Part shown: positions 16,750-25,601 of the stretch, piece by piece
Numbering within the stretch: position 1 is the stretch's first letter
How the letters are laid out: each line of letters opens with the position of its first letter
Assembly: GCA_003543215.1 (NCBI GenBank)
Contig: DPJD01000001.1
Coordinates: 387,936-451,935, forward strand
Reading direction: 5' to 3'
Source: Erysipelotrichaceae bacterium
GTDB lineage: Bacteria; Bacillota_I; Bacilli_A; Erysipelotrichales; Erysipelotrichaceae
Length of the DNA: 64,000 bases
The notes under the pieces: model-generated
The model's database searches: none
What the model was told of the DNA's origin: nothing
The model's input: the letters and a program-made list of their open reading frames with translations, nothing else
Translations under genes and position numbers: made by a program

Positions 16750-17229
16750 ATGAAAATTAAACAACTCGCGCTTATATCCGTATTCATTGCGGGAATCACC
16801 TTAATGACGATGGGCTTTACCATCACGATCTTCCAGGGTTATATCAACTTTGGCGATACCCTTGTCATGGGCATGGGTCTGGTCGTTGGTTGGCCATTTG
16901 CACTCTTAGGCGGCATTGGGGCAGCTTTGGCCGATGTGTTATTGGGTTATGGACAGTATGCTTTCTTTACCTTGGTGATCAAGGGCATCGAAGCAAGCAT
17001 CATCGCTTTATTGGCTTTGCGTAAAGGAAAAGTTCAACTTTGGGGTTATCTCTTAGCAGGGACTTGGATGGCTGCAGGCTATGGTTTGACCGATGTTTTA
17101 TTGGCTGGGGAATGGCGTGTCTTTGTCGTTTCGTTTGGCTATAATATTTTACAAGGCTTGGTGTGTGGTCTGCTTGCATTCTCCATCCAAGGCTTGCTTA
17201 TTCGTTTAAAGAAACTCTATTCCGTTTAG
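16750..17229 (+). CDS. ECF transporter substrate-binding (S) component
   Basis: A 159-residue protein with five or six hydrophobic helices. The INFGDTLVM...GGIGAALADVLLGYGQYAFFTLVIKG pattern resembles the S-component family once called DUF1393. Such proteins bind a vitamin or related micronutrient and dock on a shared energising module, whose genes are not in this window. The substrate cannot be told. The start directly follows the fmt stop, with no ribosome site of its own. Confidence 0.8.
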   Translation: MKIKQLALISVFIAGITLMTMGFTITIFQGYINFGDTLVMGMGLVVGWPFALLGGIGAALADVLLGYGQYAFFTLVIKGIEASIIALLALRKGKVQLWGYLLAGTWMAAGYGLTDVLLAGEWRVFVVSFGYNILQGLVCGLLAFSIQGLLIRLKKLYSV

Positions 17230-17241
17230 AAAGGAATTGAT

Positions 17242-19041
17242 ATGGATCAATCGCTTATCCGTAATTTCTCCATCATCGCACATATCGACCATGGTAAATC
17301 CACTTTGGCCGATCGTATTCTTGAACTGACTGAAACGTTCATGTTGCGTGAGATGATGGCCCAAATGCTTGATACCCTTGATTTGGAGCGTGAACGTGGC
17401 ATCACGATCAAGTTGAACGCGGTCCAATTGTTGTATAAAGCATTGGATGGTAAAACCTATACGCTACATTTAATTGATACTCCAGGACATGTAGATTTTA
17501 CATATGAAGTATCGCGTTCTTTAGCTGCTTGTGAAGGCGCTGTTTTAGTCGTGGATGCGGCACAAGGTATTGAAGCTCAAACCTTGGCCAATGTCTACTT
17601 AGCGCTCGATAATAATTTAGAAATCCTACCTGTCATCAATAAAGTCGATCTTCCTGCGGCTCGTCCTGAGGAGATCCGTCATGAGATTGAAGACATCATT
17701 GGTTTGGATGCGTCAGAAGCACCTCTAATCAGTGCTAAGAATGGTTTGAACATTCGTGATGTCTTAGAACAGGTTATCAAACATGTGCCAGCGCCACAAG
17801 GCGATCCGAATGCACCATTGAAAGCTTTGGTTTTTGATTCCATCTATGATACGTATCGTGGCGTCATTTCCTATGTCCGAATCAAAGAAGGTTCCGTCAA
17901 AGTAGGCGATAAGATTCGTTTCATGGCGACCAATGCCGTCTATGATGTGACCGAAGTGGGTATTCGTACACCGCGTGAGATCAAGAAACAAGAACTTTCT
18001 TGTGGTGAAGTTGGTTGGATCGCAGCGAGTGTTAAATCGGTTAAGGATGTGCATGTCGGGGATACCATCACCATTCATGATCGTCCCGCGGAGTCACCTT
18101 TACCAGGTTATCGTCAGTTGAATTCCATGGTTTTCTGTGGTTTGTATCCGATTGATTCCAATCGTTATAACGATCTTCGAGATGCACTTGAGAAACTCCA
18201 ATTGAATGATGCCTCCTTAAAATATGAAGCAGAAACATCACAAGCTTTAGGTTTTGGTTTCCGTTGTGGGTTCTTAGGTTTATTGCATATGGATGTGGTT
18301 CAAGAACGTTTGGAACGTGAATACAATCTGAGTTTGATTGCGACTGCACCCTCGGTTGTCTATCATGCGTATTTAACCGATGGATCGATGGTTAAGGTGG
18401 ATAACCCAGCGTTATTACCTGAAGTCCAACGGATTGAACATATGGAAGAACCTTATGTCAAAGCGACCATCATGGTTCCAAAGGAATACATTGGATCGGT
18501 CATGGAGATTTGTCAGAAGAAACGTGGAACCTATATCAATTTGGAATATATTGATATCACACGAAACAATCTTATTTATGAATTACCACTTGGGGAAATC
18601 GTGTATGATTTCTTTGATAAATTGAAATCTGCGACCAAGGGTTATGCTTCATTTGACTATGAGTTCATTGGTTATCAAGCCAGTAACTTGGTTAAGATGG
18701 ACATCATGATTGCGGGTGAACATGTGGATGCCTTATCCTTGATCGTACATCGTGATTTTGCGTATGGTCGTGGTAAGATCATCACTGAAAAACTCAGAAC
18801 CTTGATTCCTAGAATGCAGTTTGAGATTCCAATTCAAGCTGCCATCAATCATAAAATCATCGCTCGCAGTGACATCAAAGCTTTACGTAAGAACGTATTG
18901 GCGAAGTGTTATGGTGGGGATATCAGTCGTAAGAAGAAACTCTTAGAGAAGCAAAAAGAAGGGAAGAAGCGTATGAAGCAGGTGGGGAATGTCGAAGTTC
19001 CTCAAGAAGCGTTCATGGCGGTTCTTTCAATGGATGAATGA
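17242..19041 (+). CDS. lepA: Elongation factor 4 (LepA)
   Basis: A 599-residue GTPase that acts on stalled or maturing ribosomes. The G domain has AHIDHGKST and DTPGHVDF; domain order and the C-terminal [24 protein letters not shown] region are those of LepA rather than EF-G. AAAGGA supports the start. lepA-hemW adjacency matches Bacillus except for the inserted MazG-like gene. Confidence 0.97.
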   Translation: MDQSLIRNFSIIAHIDHGKSTLADRILELTETFMLREMMAQMLDTLDLERERGITIKLNAVQLLYKALDGKTYTLHLIDTPGHVDFTYEVSRSLAACEGAVLVVDAAQGIEAQTLANVYLALDNNLEILPVINKVDLPAARPEEIRHEIEDIIGLDASEAPLISAKNGLNIRDVLEQVIKHVPAPQGDPNAPLKALVFDSIYDTYRGVISYVRIKEGSVKVGDKIRFMATNAVYDVTEVGIRTPREIKKQELSCGEVGWIAASVKSVKDVHVGDTITIHDRPAESPLPGYRQLNSMVFCGLYPIDSNRYNDLRDALEKLQLNDASLKYEAETSQALGFGFRCGFLGLLHMDVVQERLEREYNLSLIATAPSVVYHAYLTDGSMVKVDNPALLPEVQRIEHMEEPYVKATIMVPKEYIGSVMEICQKKRGTYINLEYIDITRNNLIYELPLGEIVYDFFDKLKSATKGYASFDYEFIGYQASNLVKMDIMIAGEHVDALSLIVHRDFAYGRGKIITEKLRTLIPRMQFEIPIQAAINHKIIARSDIKALRKNVLAKCYGGDISRKKKLLEKQKEGKKRMKQVGNVEVPQEAFMAVLSMDE

Positions 19042-19316
19042 TGCAGGCTATTTATGATATGATCCAAGCTTTTCGTTTGAAGAAAGGCTGGGATCAAAGT
19101 GATGACCCGAATGTCTTGGCAAAATCAATCAGTGTTGAAGCTGCGGAACTTTTGGAGTGTTTTCTTGAGGATGAATATAAACTTGAGGATGTCAAAGGTG
19201 AATTGGCGGATGTGTTGATGGTGGCTTTGACTTTGGCCATGGATTTGAATTTAGACGTCAAGGAACTGATTGAAACCAAGTTGCTTGAGGTGGATCGTAA
19301 ATATGCGGATAAATGA
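19038..19316 (+). CDS. MazG-like nucleotide pyrophosphohydrolase
   Basis: A 92-residue all-helical protein. The acidic motif EAAELLE followed about 18 residues later by ELADVLM is the ExxE/ExxD magnesium site of MazG-type hydrolases, which remove aberrant nucleotides. It overlaps the lepA stop by four bases and hemW by 14, a tightly coupled trio. Start may be this ATG or the next codon, also ATG. Substrate is unknown. Confidence 0.82.
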   Translation: MMQAIYDMIQAFRLKKGWDQSDDPNVLAKSISVEAAELLECFLEDEYKLEDVKGELADVLMVALTLAMDLNLDVKELIETKLLEVDRKYADK

Positions 19317-20406
19317 TCCTAAGGCACTGTACGTACATGTGCCTTTTTGTGATGTGATTTGTGCGTACTGTGATTTCACACGTGTCGTGACACATCCAAA
19401 GTTGATAGAAGATTACCTCTATGCACTCCATGAAGAAATCAAACTGTATCCAGATATTCAATATGAAACGATTTACTTAGGCGGAGGTACACCTTCCGCA
19501 CTGGATATGGATCAGCTTCAAACCTTGTTTGAAATCATCAAGCCCCATTCCAAGTCAGTAAAGGAATATACGATCGAAGTCAATCCAGAGAGTCTGACTG
19601 TAGATAAAGCACAATTGTTTGTGGATTATGGCGTCAATCGCATCAGTTTTGGGGTCCAAAGCTTCAATCAAGATGAATTGGATTTCATGCATCGCGGTCA
19701 TACCACAAATATGATCAAACGAGGCATTGATTGGCTCCGTAATGTGGGCATCACAAACATCAGTATCGATTTGATTTATGCCTTGCCGAATCAAACTCTT
19801 GATAAATGGGCATATAATCTTGGACAAGCACTCTTATTAGATATCGATCACATCTCACTCTATGCTTTAACGATTGAGGAGAATGCGGAATTTGGTCGGA
19901 TGAAGATCAAACCGATTGCGTCTGAAATTGAAGAGGATATGTATGAGCTTGCGATCGAAACCTTGGCTAAAGCAGGCTTCCATCGCTATGAGATCAGCAA
20001 CTTCACCAAATCGAAGCCTTCTCAACATAATCTGCATTATTGGCATTACGATGATTACATTGGTTTGGGTCCAGGCGCTGTGTCTCTGTATAGAGGGAAA
20101 CGGATTGAGAACACCAAGAATCTTCTGTATTACAGTCAGTTCAAGTTCCATGGTGAAATCATTGAGTTATCAAAAGATGATCAAATGTTTGAGTTTATCA
20201 TGATGGGCTTAAGAGTGCGTGAGGGGATTGAATTGAAACGCTTTGAGAAGCGCTTCAATCAATCACTATTGGATGTGTATGCCTCAGCCATGAAGTCGGA
20301 GACCAACAAGGGCTTGATTGAAGTCGTGGATGGCACTGTGCGCTGTACAGAGCGAGGCTATGGCTTGTTGCATGATGTGTTGTTGGCGTTCATGGAAACA
20401 GTTTAA
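19303..20406 (+). CDS. hemW: Heme chaperone/radical SAM protein HemW
   Basis: A 367-residue radical SAM protein of the HemW (HemN-like) family, which delivers heme and lacks coproporphyrinogen oxidase activity. The cluster motif CxxxCxxC is Cys16, Cys20 and Cys23 (in FCDVICAYCDF). GGGTPSA and SFGVQSF are also typical. The start at 19303 follows GAGGTGG; an upstream ATG at 19270 lies inside the MazG-like gene without a site. A terminator follows. Confidence 0.93.
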   Translation: MRINDPKALYVHVPFCDVICAYCDFTRVVTHPKLIEDYLYALHEEIKLYPDIQYETIYLGGGTPSALDMDQLQTLFEIIKPHSKSVKEYTIEVNPESLTVDKAQLFVDYGVNRISFGVQSFNQDELDFMHRGHTTNMIKRGIDWLRNVGITNISIDLIYALPNQTLDKWAYNLGQALLLDIDHISLYALTIEENAEFGRMKIKPIASEIEEDMYELAIETLAKAGFHRYEISNFTKSKPSQHNLHYWHYDDYIGLGPGAVSLYRGKRIENTKNLLYYSQFKFHGEIIELSKDDQMFEFIMMGLRVREGIELKRFEKRFNQSLLDVYASAMKSETNKGLIEVVDGTVRCTERGYGLLHDVLLAFMETV

Positions 20407-20447
20407 TCACATATCTATTTGTTTGTGTTCTATTGGAATTATTCGTA

Positions 20448-20469
20448 AACAGTGCGTGCACTGTTTTTT
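20448..20469 (+). terminator. Terminator after hemW
   Basis: AACAGTG (20448-20454), loop CGTG and CACTGTT (20459-20465) followed by T. It ends the fmt-lepA-hemW stretch. Confidence 0.85.
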
Positions 20470-20520
20470 ACTTTTAAGATTAAGAATTAATGTCAGAAAC
20501 CTTTAGTCTTAAGCTTTTTG

Positions 20521-20529
20521 TGTTAAAAT
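20521..20529 (+). promoter_or_regulatory. Extended -10 promoter of the DUF937 gene
   Basis: TGT then TAAAAT (20524-20529). Predicted start near 20536 leaves a leader of about 70 bases before the start codon. No clear -35. Confidence 0.45.
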
Positions 20530-20607
20530 TTAGATAACGACCCAAGACAGGGATCATACATGTGAAATTGTGTTCTTATGGACATTTTTTCGCATAAAGG
20601 GAGGGCT

Positions 20608-21180
20608 ATGGATTTACTATCATTATTAAATAGTCAGTTACAAGATCAAGATGTGGTCAAGAAGATCAGTAAACAGGTAGGGGCAAAACCCGATCAAGTC
20701 AAACAATTGACGGAATTGGCATTACCGACCTTATTACAAGCCATGAATAAGAATTCACAGACCCAAGATGGAGCGACATCCTTACTTAAAGCTTTGGATC
20801 AACATCAAGACGATGATGTCTCTGATTTGAATCAATTCTTTAATAAAGTGGATAAACAGGATGGCGCTAAGATTTTAGGCCATTTGCTTGGCAACAAAGA
20901 AGTCCGTGTTGAACAAGGTTTAGCAGCGAAGACGGGTTTGGATATGAGTCAGGTTTCGGGCTTGTTGATGATGTTGGCTCCGCTCTTATTGGGTCAACTC
21001 GGCAAGCAGAAGAAACAACAGAATGGTTTTGGACTCGATGACTTGATGGGCATGTTGGGTGGTTCCAACAGAGGTTCCAATGATGTCATGGGTATGGTAT
21101 CGGGTTTATTGGACAGTGACGGGGATGGCGATATCATGGATGATGTAAGTAAGTTGTTAGGTGGTTTTTTAAAGAAATAG
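20608..21180 (+). CDS. DUF937 protein with C-terminal calcium-loop-like motif
   Basis: A 190-residue soluble protein of the DUF937 (YidB-like) family, function unknown. It is helical and Gln-rich, with a Gly/Met/Leu-rich middle. Near the C-terminus LDSDGDGDIMDDV looks like an EF-hand or dockerin-type calcium loop (D-x-D-x-D-x-D-I). The start is set by AGGGAGG just upstream; an earlier ATG at 20578 has no site. No signal peptide is seen. Together with the next gene it forms a small unit not found at this place in Bacillus. Confidence 0.75.
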   Translation: MDLLSLLNSQLQDQDVVKKISKQVGAKPDQVKQLTELALPTLLQAMNKNSQTQDGATSLLKALDQHQDDDVSDLNQFFNKVDKQDGAKILGHLLGNKEVRVEQGLAAKTGLDMSQVSGLLMMLAPLLLGQLGKQKKQQNGFGLDDLMGMLGGSNRGSNDVMGMVSGLLDSDGDGDIMDDVSKLLGGFLKK

Positions 21181-21204
21181 CATCGTATTCATCAAGGAGG
21201 AAAG

Positions 21205-21609
21205 ATGGCAAAGTTAAGTTTTATTGAAGGCATTGGAGCGGTTTATGAAGCAAAACTCAATGAAGTAGGCATTCGTAGTACCGACAAATATCTCGAACTC
21301 TGTGGAACCAAAAAAGGACGCGAAGAGATCGCTGAAAAAACGGGTATCTCGAGTAAACTCATTCTGGAATGGGCAAATCGTTCAGATTTGGCCCGTGTCA
21401 AAGGTGTCGGCAGTGAATATGCGGATTTGTTGGAAGGTGCTGGTGTGGACACGGTTCCTGAATTGGCGAATCGTAATCCAGTGAATCTTTATCAGAAGAT
21501 GATTGAAGTCAACGAAGAAAAAAATCTTGTTCGTAAGTTGCCAAGTGTCAAGCAAGTCACAGGCTGGGTTGAACAAGCCAAAGAATTACCACGCGTATTA
21601 CATTATTAA
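21205..21609 (+). CDS. DUF4332 helix-hairpin-helix protein
   Basis: A 134-residue soluble protein. The segments IEGIGAVYEAKLNEVGI and VKGVGSEYADLLEGAGV are paired helix-hairpin-helix elements typical of DUF4332, which probably binds nucleic acid or protein; its role is unknown. AAGGAGG supports the start. It is 24 bases after the DUF937 gene and ends before a strong terminator. Confidence 0.78.
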   Translation: MAKLSFIEGIGAVYEAKLNEVGIRSTDKYLELCGTKKGREEIAEKTGISSKLILEWANRSDLARVKGVGSEYADLLEGAGVDTVPELANRNPVNLYQKMIEVNEEKNLVRKLPSVKQVTGWVEQAKELPRVLHY

Positions 21610-21640
21610 GTCGTTGTCCTGTCACGGTCGAAAGTTACTT

Positions 21641-21664
21641 AAAAGCTAGTCCAACTAGCTTTTA
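21641..21664 (+). terminator. Terminator after the DUF4332 gene
   Basis: AAAAGCTAGT (21641-21650), loop CCA and ACTAGCTTTT (21654-21663). A -10-like TAAAAT (21670-21675) lies immediately downstream and would start transcription only about three bases before the next ATG. Confidence 0.75.
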
Positions 21665-21684
21665 TCATGTAAAATGGGGGTGCA

Positions 21685-22881
21685 ATGAAACTTTGGGTTA
21701 AATTAGTCTTACTGGTCCTGGCTTTGGGCTTGGGACTGAGTGGATACATCTATTATGAACAAAAACAATTGGAGAACAGTGAAATCCAATCTTTTGAAGT
21801 GAGTTTCAATGGAACACCGATTGAATTTTTGGATTTACAAATGCATAAACCAATCTTAGGTTCGTTGATGACTTTGAATTACACCGTCCATCAAGATGGC
21901 TTCAGTGATTTGGATAGTGATCAAATGCTCAACAGCTTCAAAGTCGATCCTCGAGCGATTGTAGACATTACAAATGAAACAGGTGTAGATATTCCTTATC
22001 AGGAAGAATTAATTCTTGAGTCGGGACGTTATACAATCAATGTAAGCATCATCGATGGTATCGCTCAATATGATTATCTGTTTCATGTGGATGTGGATCC
22101 TAAACCCATTGTCACTTTGAGTGATATAAAACCATCGCAGGGTGGTTTGGTTCTCATTGATATTGAGAATGTTTCTAAAAATACAGAAATTGAAGTCATT
22201 AGTAATTTCAAACCTTCTGCGATTCATCGAACTGAGCACAGTGCACAACTCTATCTTCCAATGGCTTATCAATCTGAGGCAAAGAACTATGACTTACAGA
22301 TTGTGATAGGTGAAGATGTCTTTGATTATGCCTTGGATGTACAGACCTATGCCTTCAAAGAATCGCACTTCACCGTACCTGTGAGTGTATCCAGCGGAAC
22401 AGTGGGTAATCAAGATGCGGTAAAACAATATCGCGATGCCATTTATCCAACCTATGTATCCTATGTGGAAGAAGTGTATTGGGAAGGGCCCTTTGTATTG
22501 CCGGTTGAAGGTGCACGGATATCGTCGACATTCGGCGAGAAACGTTTTGTGAACAATGCGACCAATCCATCTCGACATTCGGGCATCGATTATGCGATTG
22601 CTTGTGGAACGGAAGTGTACGCATCCAATGCGGGTGTGGTGGAGTTCGCGGATTTCTTGATCATGATTGGTAACACCATCGTCATCGACCATGGTTTGGG
22701 TTTGAAGACTTACTATGAACATATGGATGATATCGTGATCAAAGCAGGTGAATTGGTCGAAAAGGGACAATTGATTGGTCATGTGGGAACAACAGGGTAT
22801 TCCACAGGTTGCCATTTGCACTTCCAAGCGATGGTTAAGAATCAATCGATCAATCCGGATGTGCTTTATACCTTAGAATGA
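21685..22881 (+). CDS. Membrane-anchored M23 (LytM-type) peptidase
   Basis: A 398-residue protein with one N-terminal helix (about residues 4-24), a long extracytoplasmic region and a C-terminal LytM domain. The zinc and catalytic residues are all present: His298 and Asp302 (HSGID), His346, His377 and His379 (CHLHF). It is therefore probably an active peptidoglycan endopeptidase outside the membrane. The long middle part is not recognised. GGGGG lies four bases before the ATG. Confidence 0.88.
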   Translation: MKLWVKLVLLVLALGLGLSGYIYYEQKQLENSEIQSFEVSFNGTPIEFLDLQMHKPILGSLMTLNYTVHQDGFSDLDSDQMLNSFKVDPRAIVDITNETGVDIPYQEELILESGRYTINVSIIDGIAQYDYLFHVDVDPKPIVTLSDIKPSQGGLVLIDIENVSKNTEIEVISNFKPSAIHRTEHSAQLYLPMAYQSEAKNYDLQIVIGEDVFDYALDVQTYAFKESHFTVPVSVSSGTVGNQDAVKQYRDAIYPTYVSYVEEVYWEGPFVLPVEGARISSTFGEKRFVNNATNPSRHSGIDYAIACGTEVYASNAGVVEFADFLIMIGNTIVIDHGLGLKTYYEHMDDIVIKAGELVEKGQLIGHVGTTGYSTGCHLHFQAMVKNQSINPDVLYTLE

Positions 22882-22910
22882 TTGCATTCATCCCATAAAC
22901 GTGATATATT
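22882..22910 (+). promoter_or_regulatory. Promoter of rpsO
   Basis: TTGCAT (22882-22887), a 17-base spacer and TATATT (22905-22910). The -35 begins at the stop codon of the M23 gene. Predicted start near 22917. Confidence 0.65.
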
Positions 22911-22916
22911 GTTAAA

Positions 22917-22990
22917 GCTTTTGTACTGGGTTCATCGATTCCTCAACGATTTACGCGGTAGAAAAGGTCTATACATAGGAGGACACAAAC
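22917..22990 (+). promoter_or_regulatory. Structured leader of rpsO
   Basis: About 74 bases precede the ATG. TACTG pairs with CGGTA and encloses an inner ATCG/CGAT stem, giving a compact structure before the AGGAGG site. S15 represses its own mRNA in many bacteria through varied leaders, so this is a candidate S15-binding element by analogy only. Confidence 0.5.
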
Positions 22991-23257
22991 ATGTTGTCAA
23001 AAGTCGAAAAGACACAAATCATTAAAGATTACGCTCGTTTTGAAGGGGATACCGGTTCGGTTGAAGTCCAAGTCGCAGTCTTGACTGCACAGATCAATCG
23101 TTTGACGGAACACTTGAAGGAACACAAGAAAGACTTCCATTCGCTTCGTGGTTTGATGAAGATGGTTGGTACACGTCGTAGCTTGATGAATTATTTGAAG
23201 ACGGAAGACGTTAATCGTTACCGCACACTTGTTAGTCGTTTGGGATTGAGAAAGTAA
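22991..23257 (+). CDS. rpsO: 30S ribosomal protein S15
   Basis: An 88-residue protein, the usual length, that binds the central domain of 16S r[22 protein letters not shown] and RRSLMNYLK are diagnostic. AGGAGG supports the start. The rpsO-pnp order is conserved across bacteria, but a strong terminator here separates the two. Confidence 0.97.
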   Translation: MLSKVEKTQIIKDYARFEGDTGSVEVQVAVLTAQINRLTEHLKEHKKDFHSLRGLMKMVGTRRSLMNYLKTEDVNRYRTLVSRLGLRK

Positions 23258-23258
23258 G

Positions 23259-23284
23259 ACAAGCTGAAAAGCTTGTTTTTTTTG
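23259..23284 (+). terminator. Terminator of rpsO
   Basis: ACAAGCT (23259-23265), loop GAAA and AGCTTGT (23270-23276) followed by eight or more T. Confidence 0.9.
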
Positions 23285-23308
23285 GGCTTTAGTTTAAGTA
23301 GGGTTTTA

Positions 23309-23317
23309 TGGTATGAT
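23309..23317 (+). promoter_or_regulatory. Extended -10 promoter of pnp
   Basis: TGG followed by TATGAT (23312-23317). It provides pnp with a promoter after the rpsO terminator. Confidence 0.5.
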
Positions 23318-23343
23318 AATCAAGTCAAAAAAGAGGTAAATAA

Positions 23344-25518
23344 ATGGCAAAACAAGTATTTAGTCTAGATTTCTGTGGAAGAAATCTAACAGTGGAAACC
23401 GGAGAAATTGCCAAACAAGCTGGAGGATCGGTGTTGGTTCGTTATGAAGACACCGTCGTGTTGTCCGTAGCGACTGCAAGCAAGCAAGCTAAGGATATCG
23501 ATTTCTTTCCTTTAACGGTTTTGTTTGAAGAAAAATTGTATTCGGTTGGTAAGATTCCGGGTGGATTCTTAAGAAGAGAAGGTCGTCCAAGTGAACATGC
23601 GACATTGTCGTCACGTGTGATCGACCGTACCTTGCGTCCTTTGTTTGCGGATGGATTCCGTAATGAAGTGCAAGTCGTGAATACCGTATTATCCGTCGAT
23701 TACGATCGTACGCCAGAAATGACGGCGATGTTTGGCGCATCTTTAGCTTTAGGTGTATCGAACATTCCGTTCAATGGTCCAATCGCAGGTGTCCAAGTGG
23801 GTCGTGTCAATGGGGAATACATCGTCAATCCAACACAAGCTGAAATGGAAAAATCTGATATCGATCTAACGGTAGCGGGTACCAAAGATGCCATCAATAT
23901 GGTTGAAGCAGGTGCTAAGGAAGTCGATGAAGCTTCAATGTTGGAAGCGATGCTTTTTGGACATGAGTTCATCAAGCAACTCTGTGCTTTCCAAGATGAA
24001 ATCACACAAGCAATCGGTACACCAAAGATGGAAGTCAAACTCTATGCTCACAGCGAAGAGTTGGTGAATGAAGTCAAGGCGTATGCGGAAGCACGTTTGG
24101 TTGAAGCGGTTCGTATCAAAGAAAAATTGGAACGTTATGGCAAGATCGATGAGATCGAAGCGGAAACGTATGCTTATTTTGAAACTAAAGAATATGCAAA
24201 TGATGCGGTTAAGTCTAAGACTTTGAAACAAGTCAAGGAAATCACGCATGACATCGTTGCGACAGAAGTTCGTCGTTTGATCTCCATTGATAAGATTCGT
24301 CCAGATGGTCGTTCAATCAATGAATTGCGTGCTTTAAATTCGCAAGTGGATTTGTTGCCGCGTGTACATGGTAGTGCTTTGTTCACACGTGGTGAGACAC
24401 AGGTTCTTTCTGTATGTACCTTAGGCGCTTTGGGCGACAATCAAATCATCGATGATTTGACGGAAGTCGAATTCAAGCGCTTCATGCATCATTACAACTT
24501 CCCTCCATACTCGGTTGGTGAAACCGGTCGTATGGGTTCTCCAGGTCGTCGTGAAATTGGTCACGGTGCTTTGGGTGAGCGTGCGTTGTTACAAGTATTA
24601 CCAAGTGAAGATGCATTCCCATATGCTGTTCGTTTGGTTGCGGAAACATTGGAATCCAATGGATCTTCTTCACAAGCATCCATCTGTGCTGGAACCATGG
24701 CATTGATGGCAGCGGGGGTTCCCATCAAGGCACCCGTTGCAGGGATCGCGATGGGCTTGGTTACATTTGGTGAACACTATACCGTATTGACAGACATCCA
24801 AGGGATGGAAGATCATTTCGGTGATATGGACTTTAAAGTTGCGGGTACTGCAAATGGTATCACCGCTTTGCAAATGGATATCAAGATTGATGGTTTGAAC
24901 CGTCAGATCTTGGAAGAAGCTTTGGCGCAAGCGAAAGTGGGTCGTTTACAAATTCTTGAAAACATGATGGCTACGATTGGTGAAGTTCGTGCGAACGTGG
25001 GTGAATATGCGCCTAAGATCGCTAAGATGCAAATCGCACCCGATAAGATTCGTGATGTCATTGGAGCCGGTGGCAAGATCATCAACCAAATCATTGCGGA
25101 TTGTGATCAAGTCAAGATCGATATCGAAGATGATGGACGTATCTTGATCTATCACCAAGACCAAAAAGCAATCGATAAAGCGAAAGCGAAGATCGAAAGT
25201 TTGGTACGTAGTGCCAAGGTCGGTGAAATCTACGATGCGAAGGTTGTTCGTATCGAAAGCTTCGGAGCGTTCGTTGAACTCTTCCCGGGCACCGATGGCT
25301 TGTTGCATGTATCCAAGATCTCGTATGATCGTGTTGAGAAACCAAGTGATGTTCTTAAGATGGGTGAAATCATCAAGGTCATCGTCAGTGAAGTTGATGA
25401 AAAGGGTCGTGTCAATGTATCCCACAAGGATTTGTTGCCAAAGCCAGAAGGTTATGTCGAAAAGCCACAAGCTGAACGCAAACCTCGTCCACCGTTTAAT
25501 CGTACAAAGAAATTCTAA
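23344..25518 (+). CDS. pnp: Polyribonucleotide nucleotidyltransferase
   Basis: A 724-residue 3'-5' phosphorolytic exoribonuclease. Two RNase PH-like domains flank a helical domain, then a KH domain ([15 protein letters not shown]) and an S1 domain ([16 protein letters not shown]). The [21 protein letters not shown] region belongs to the active core. Length is normal. AGAGGT lies before the start. The stop codon sits in the loop of its terminator. Confidence 0.97.
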   Translation: MAKQVFSLDFCGRNLTVETGEIAKQAGGSVLVRYEDTVVLSVATASKQAKDIDFFPLTVLFEEKLYSVGKIPGGFLRREGRPSEHATLSSRVIDRTLRPLFADGFRNEVQVVNTVLSVDYDRTPEMTAMFGASLALGVSNIPFNGPIAGVQVGRVNGEYIVNPTQAEMEKSDIDLTVAGTKDAINMVEAGAKEVDEASMLEAMLFGHEFIKQLCAFQDEITQAIGTPKMEVKLYAHSEELVNEVKAYAEARLVEAVRIKEKLERYGKIDEIEAETYAYFETKEYANDAVKSKTLKQVKEITHDIVATEVRRLISIDKIRPDGRSINELRALNSQVDLLPRVHGSALFTRGETQVLSVCTLGALGDNQIIDDLTEVEFKRFMHHYNFPPYSVGETGRMGSPGRREIGHGALGERALLQVLPSEDAFPYAVRLVAETLESNGSSSQASICAGTMALMAAGVPIKAPVAGIAMGLVTFGEHYTVLTDIQGMEDHFGDMDFKVAGTANGITALQMDIKIDGLNRQILEEALAQAKVGRLQILENMMATIGEVRANVGEYAPKIAKMQIAPDKIRDVIGAGGKIINQIIADCDQVKIDIEDDGRILIYHQDQKAIDKAKAKIESLVRSAKVGEIYDAKVVRIESFGAFVELFPGTDGLLHVSKISYDRVEKPSDVLKMGEIIKVIVSEVDEKGRVNVSHKDLLPKPEGYVEKPQAERKPRPPFNRTKKF

Positions 25519-25536
25519 TCGAATTTCTTTTTTTTT
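25507..25536 (+). terminator. Terminator of pnp
   Basis: AAGAAATTC (25507-25515), a five-base loop holding the stop TAA, and GAATTTCTT (25521-25529) followed by T. Confidence 0.85.
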
Positions 25537-25573
25537 ATGGATGTAAATGCGGTGTAAGAGATGAAAGCAAATA

Positions 25574-25582
25574 TGCTAAAAT
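25574..25582 (+). promoter_or_regulatory. Extended -10 promoter of pepV
   Basis: ATATGC followed by TAAAAT (25577-25582), the same form seen at trpS and greA. Predicted start near 25589; AGAGGT and the ATG at 25602 follow. Confidence 0.6.
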
Positions 25583-25601
25583 AGATGAAAGAGGTACGAC
25601 A

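Noticed and set aside
22294..22845. A 183-codon minus-strand frame inside the M23 peptidase gene
   Set aside because: Opposite to a gene with all catalytic residues intact; Cys/His-rich nonsense typical of a shadow frame.
24946..25470. A 174-codon minus-strand frame inside pnp
   Set aside because: Covers the KH and S1 coding region; no start signal and no family resemblance.
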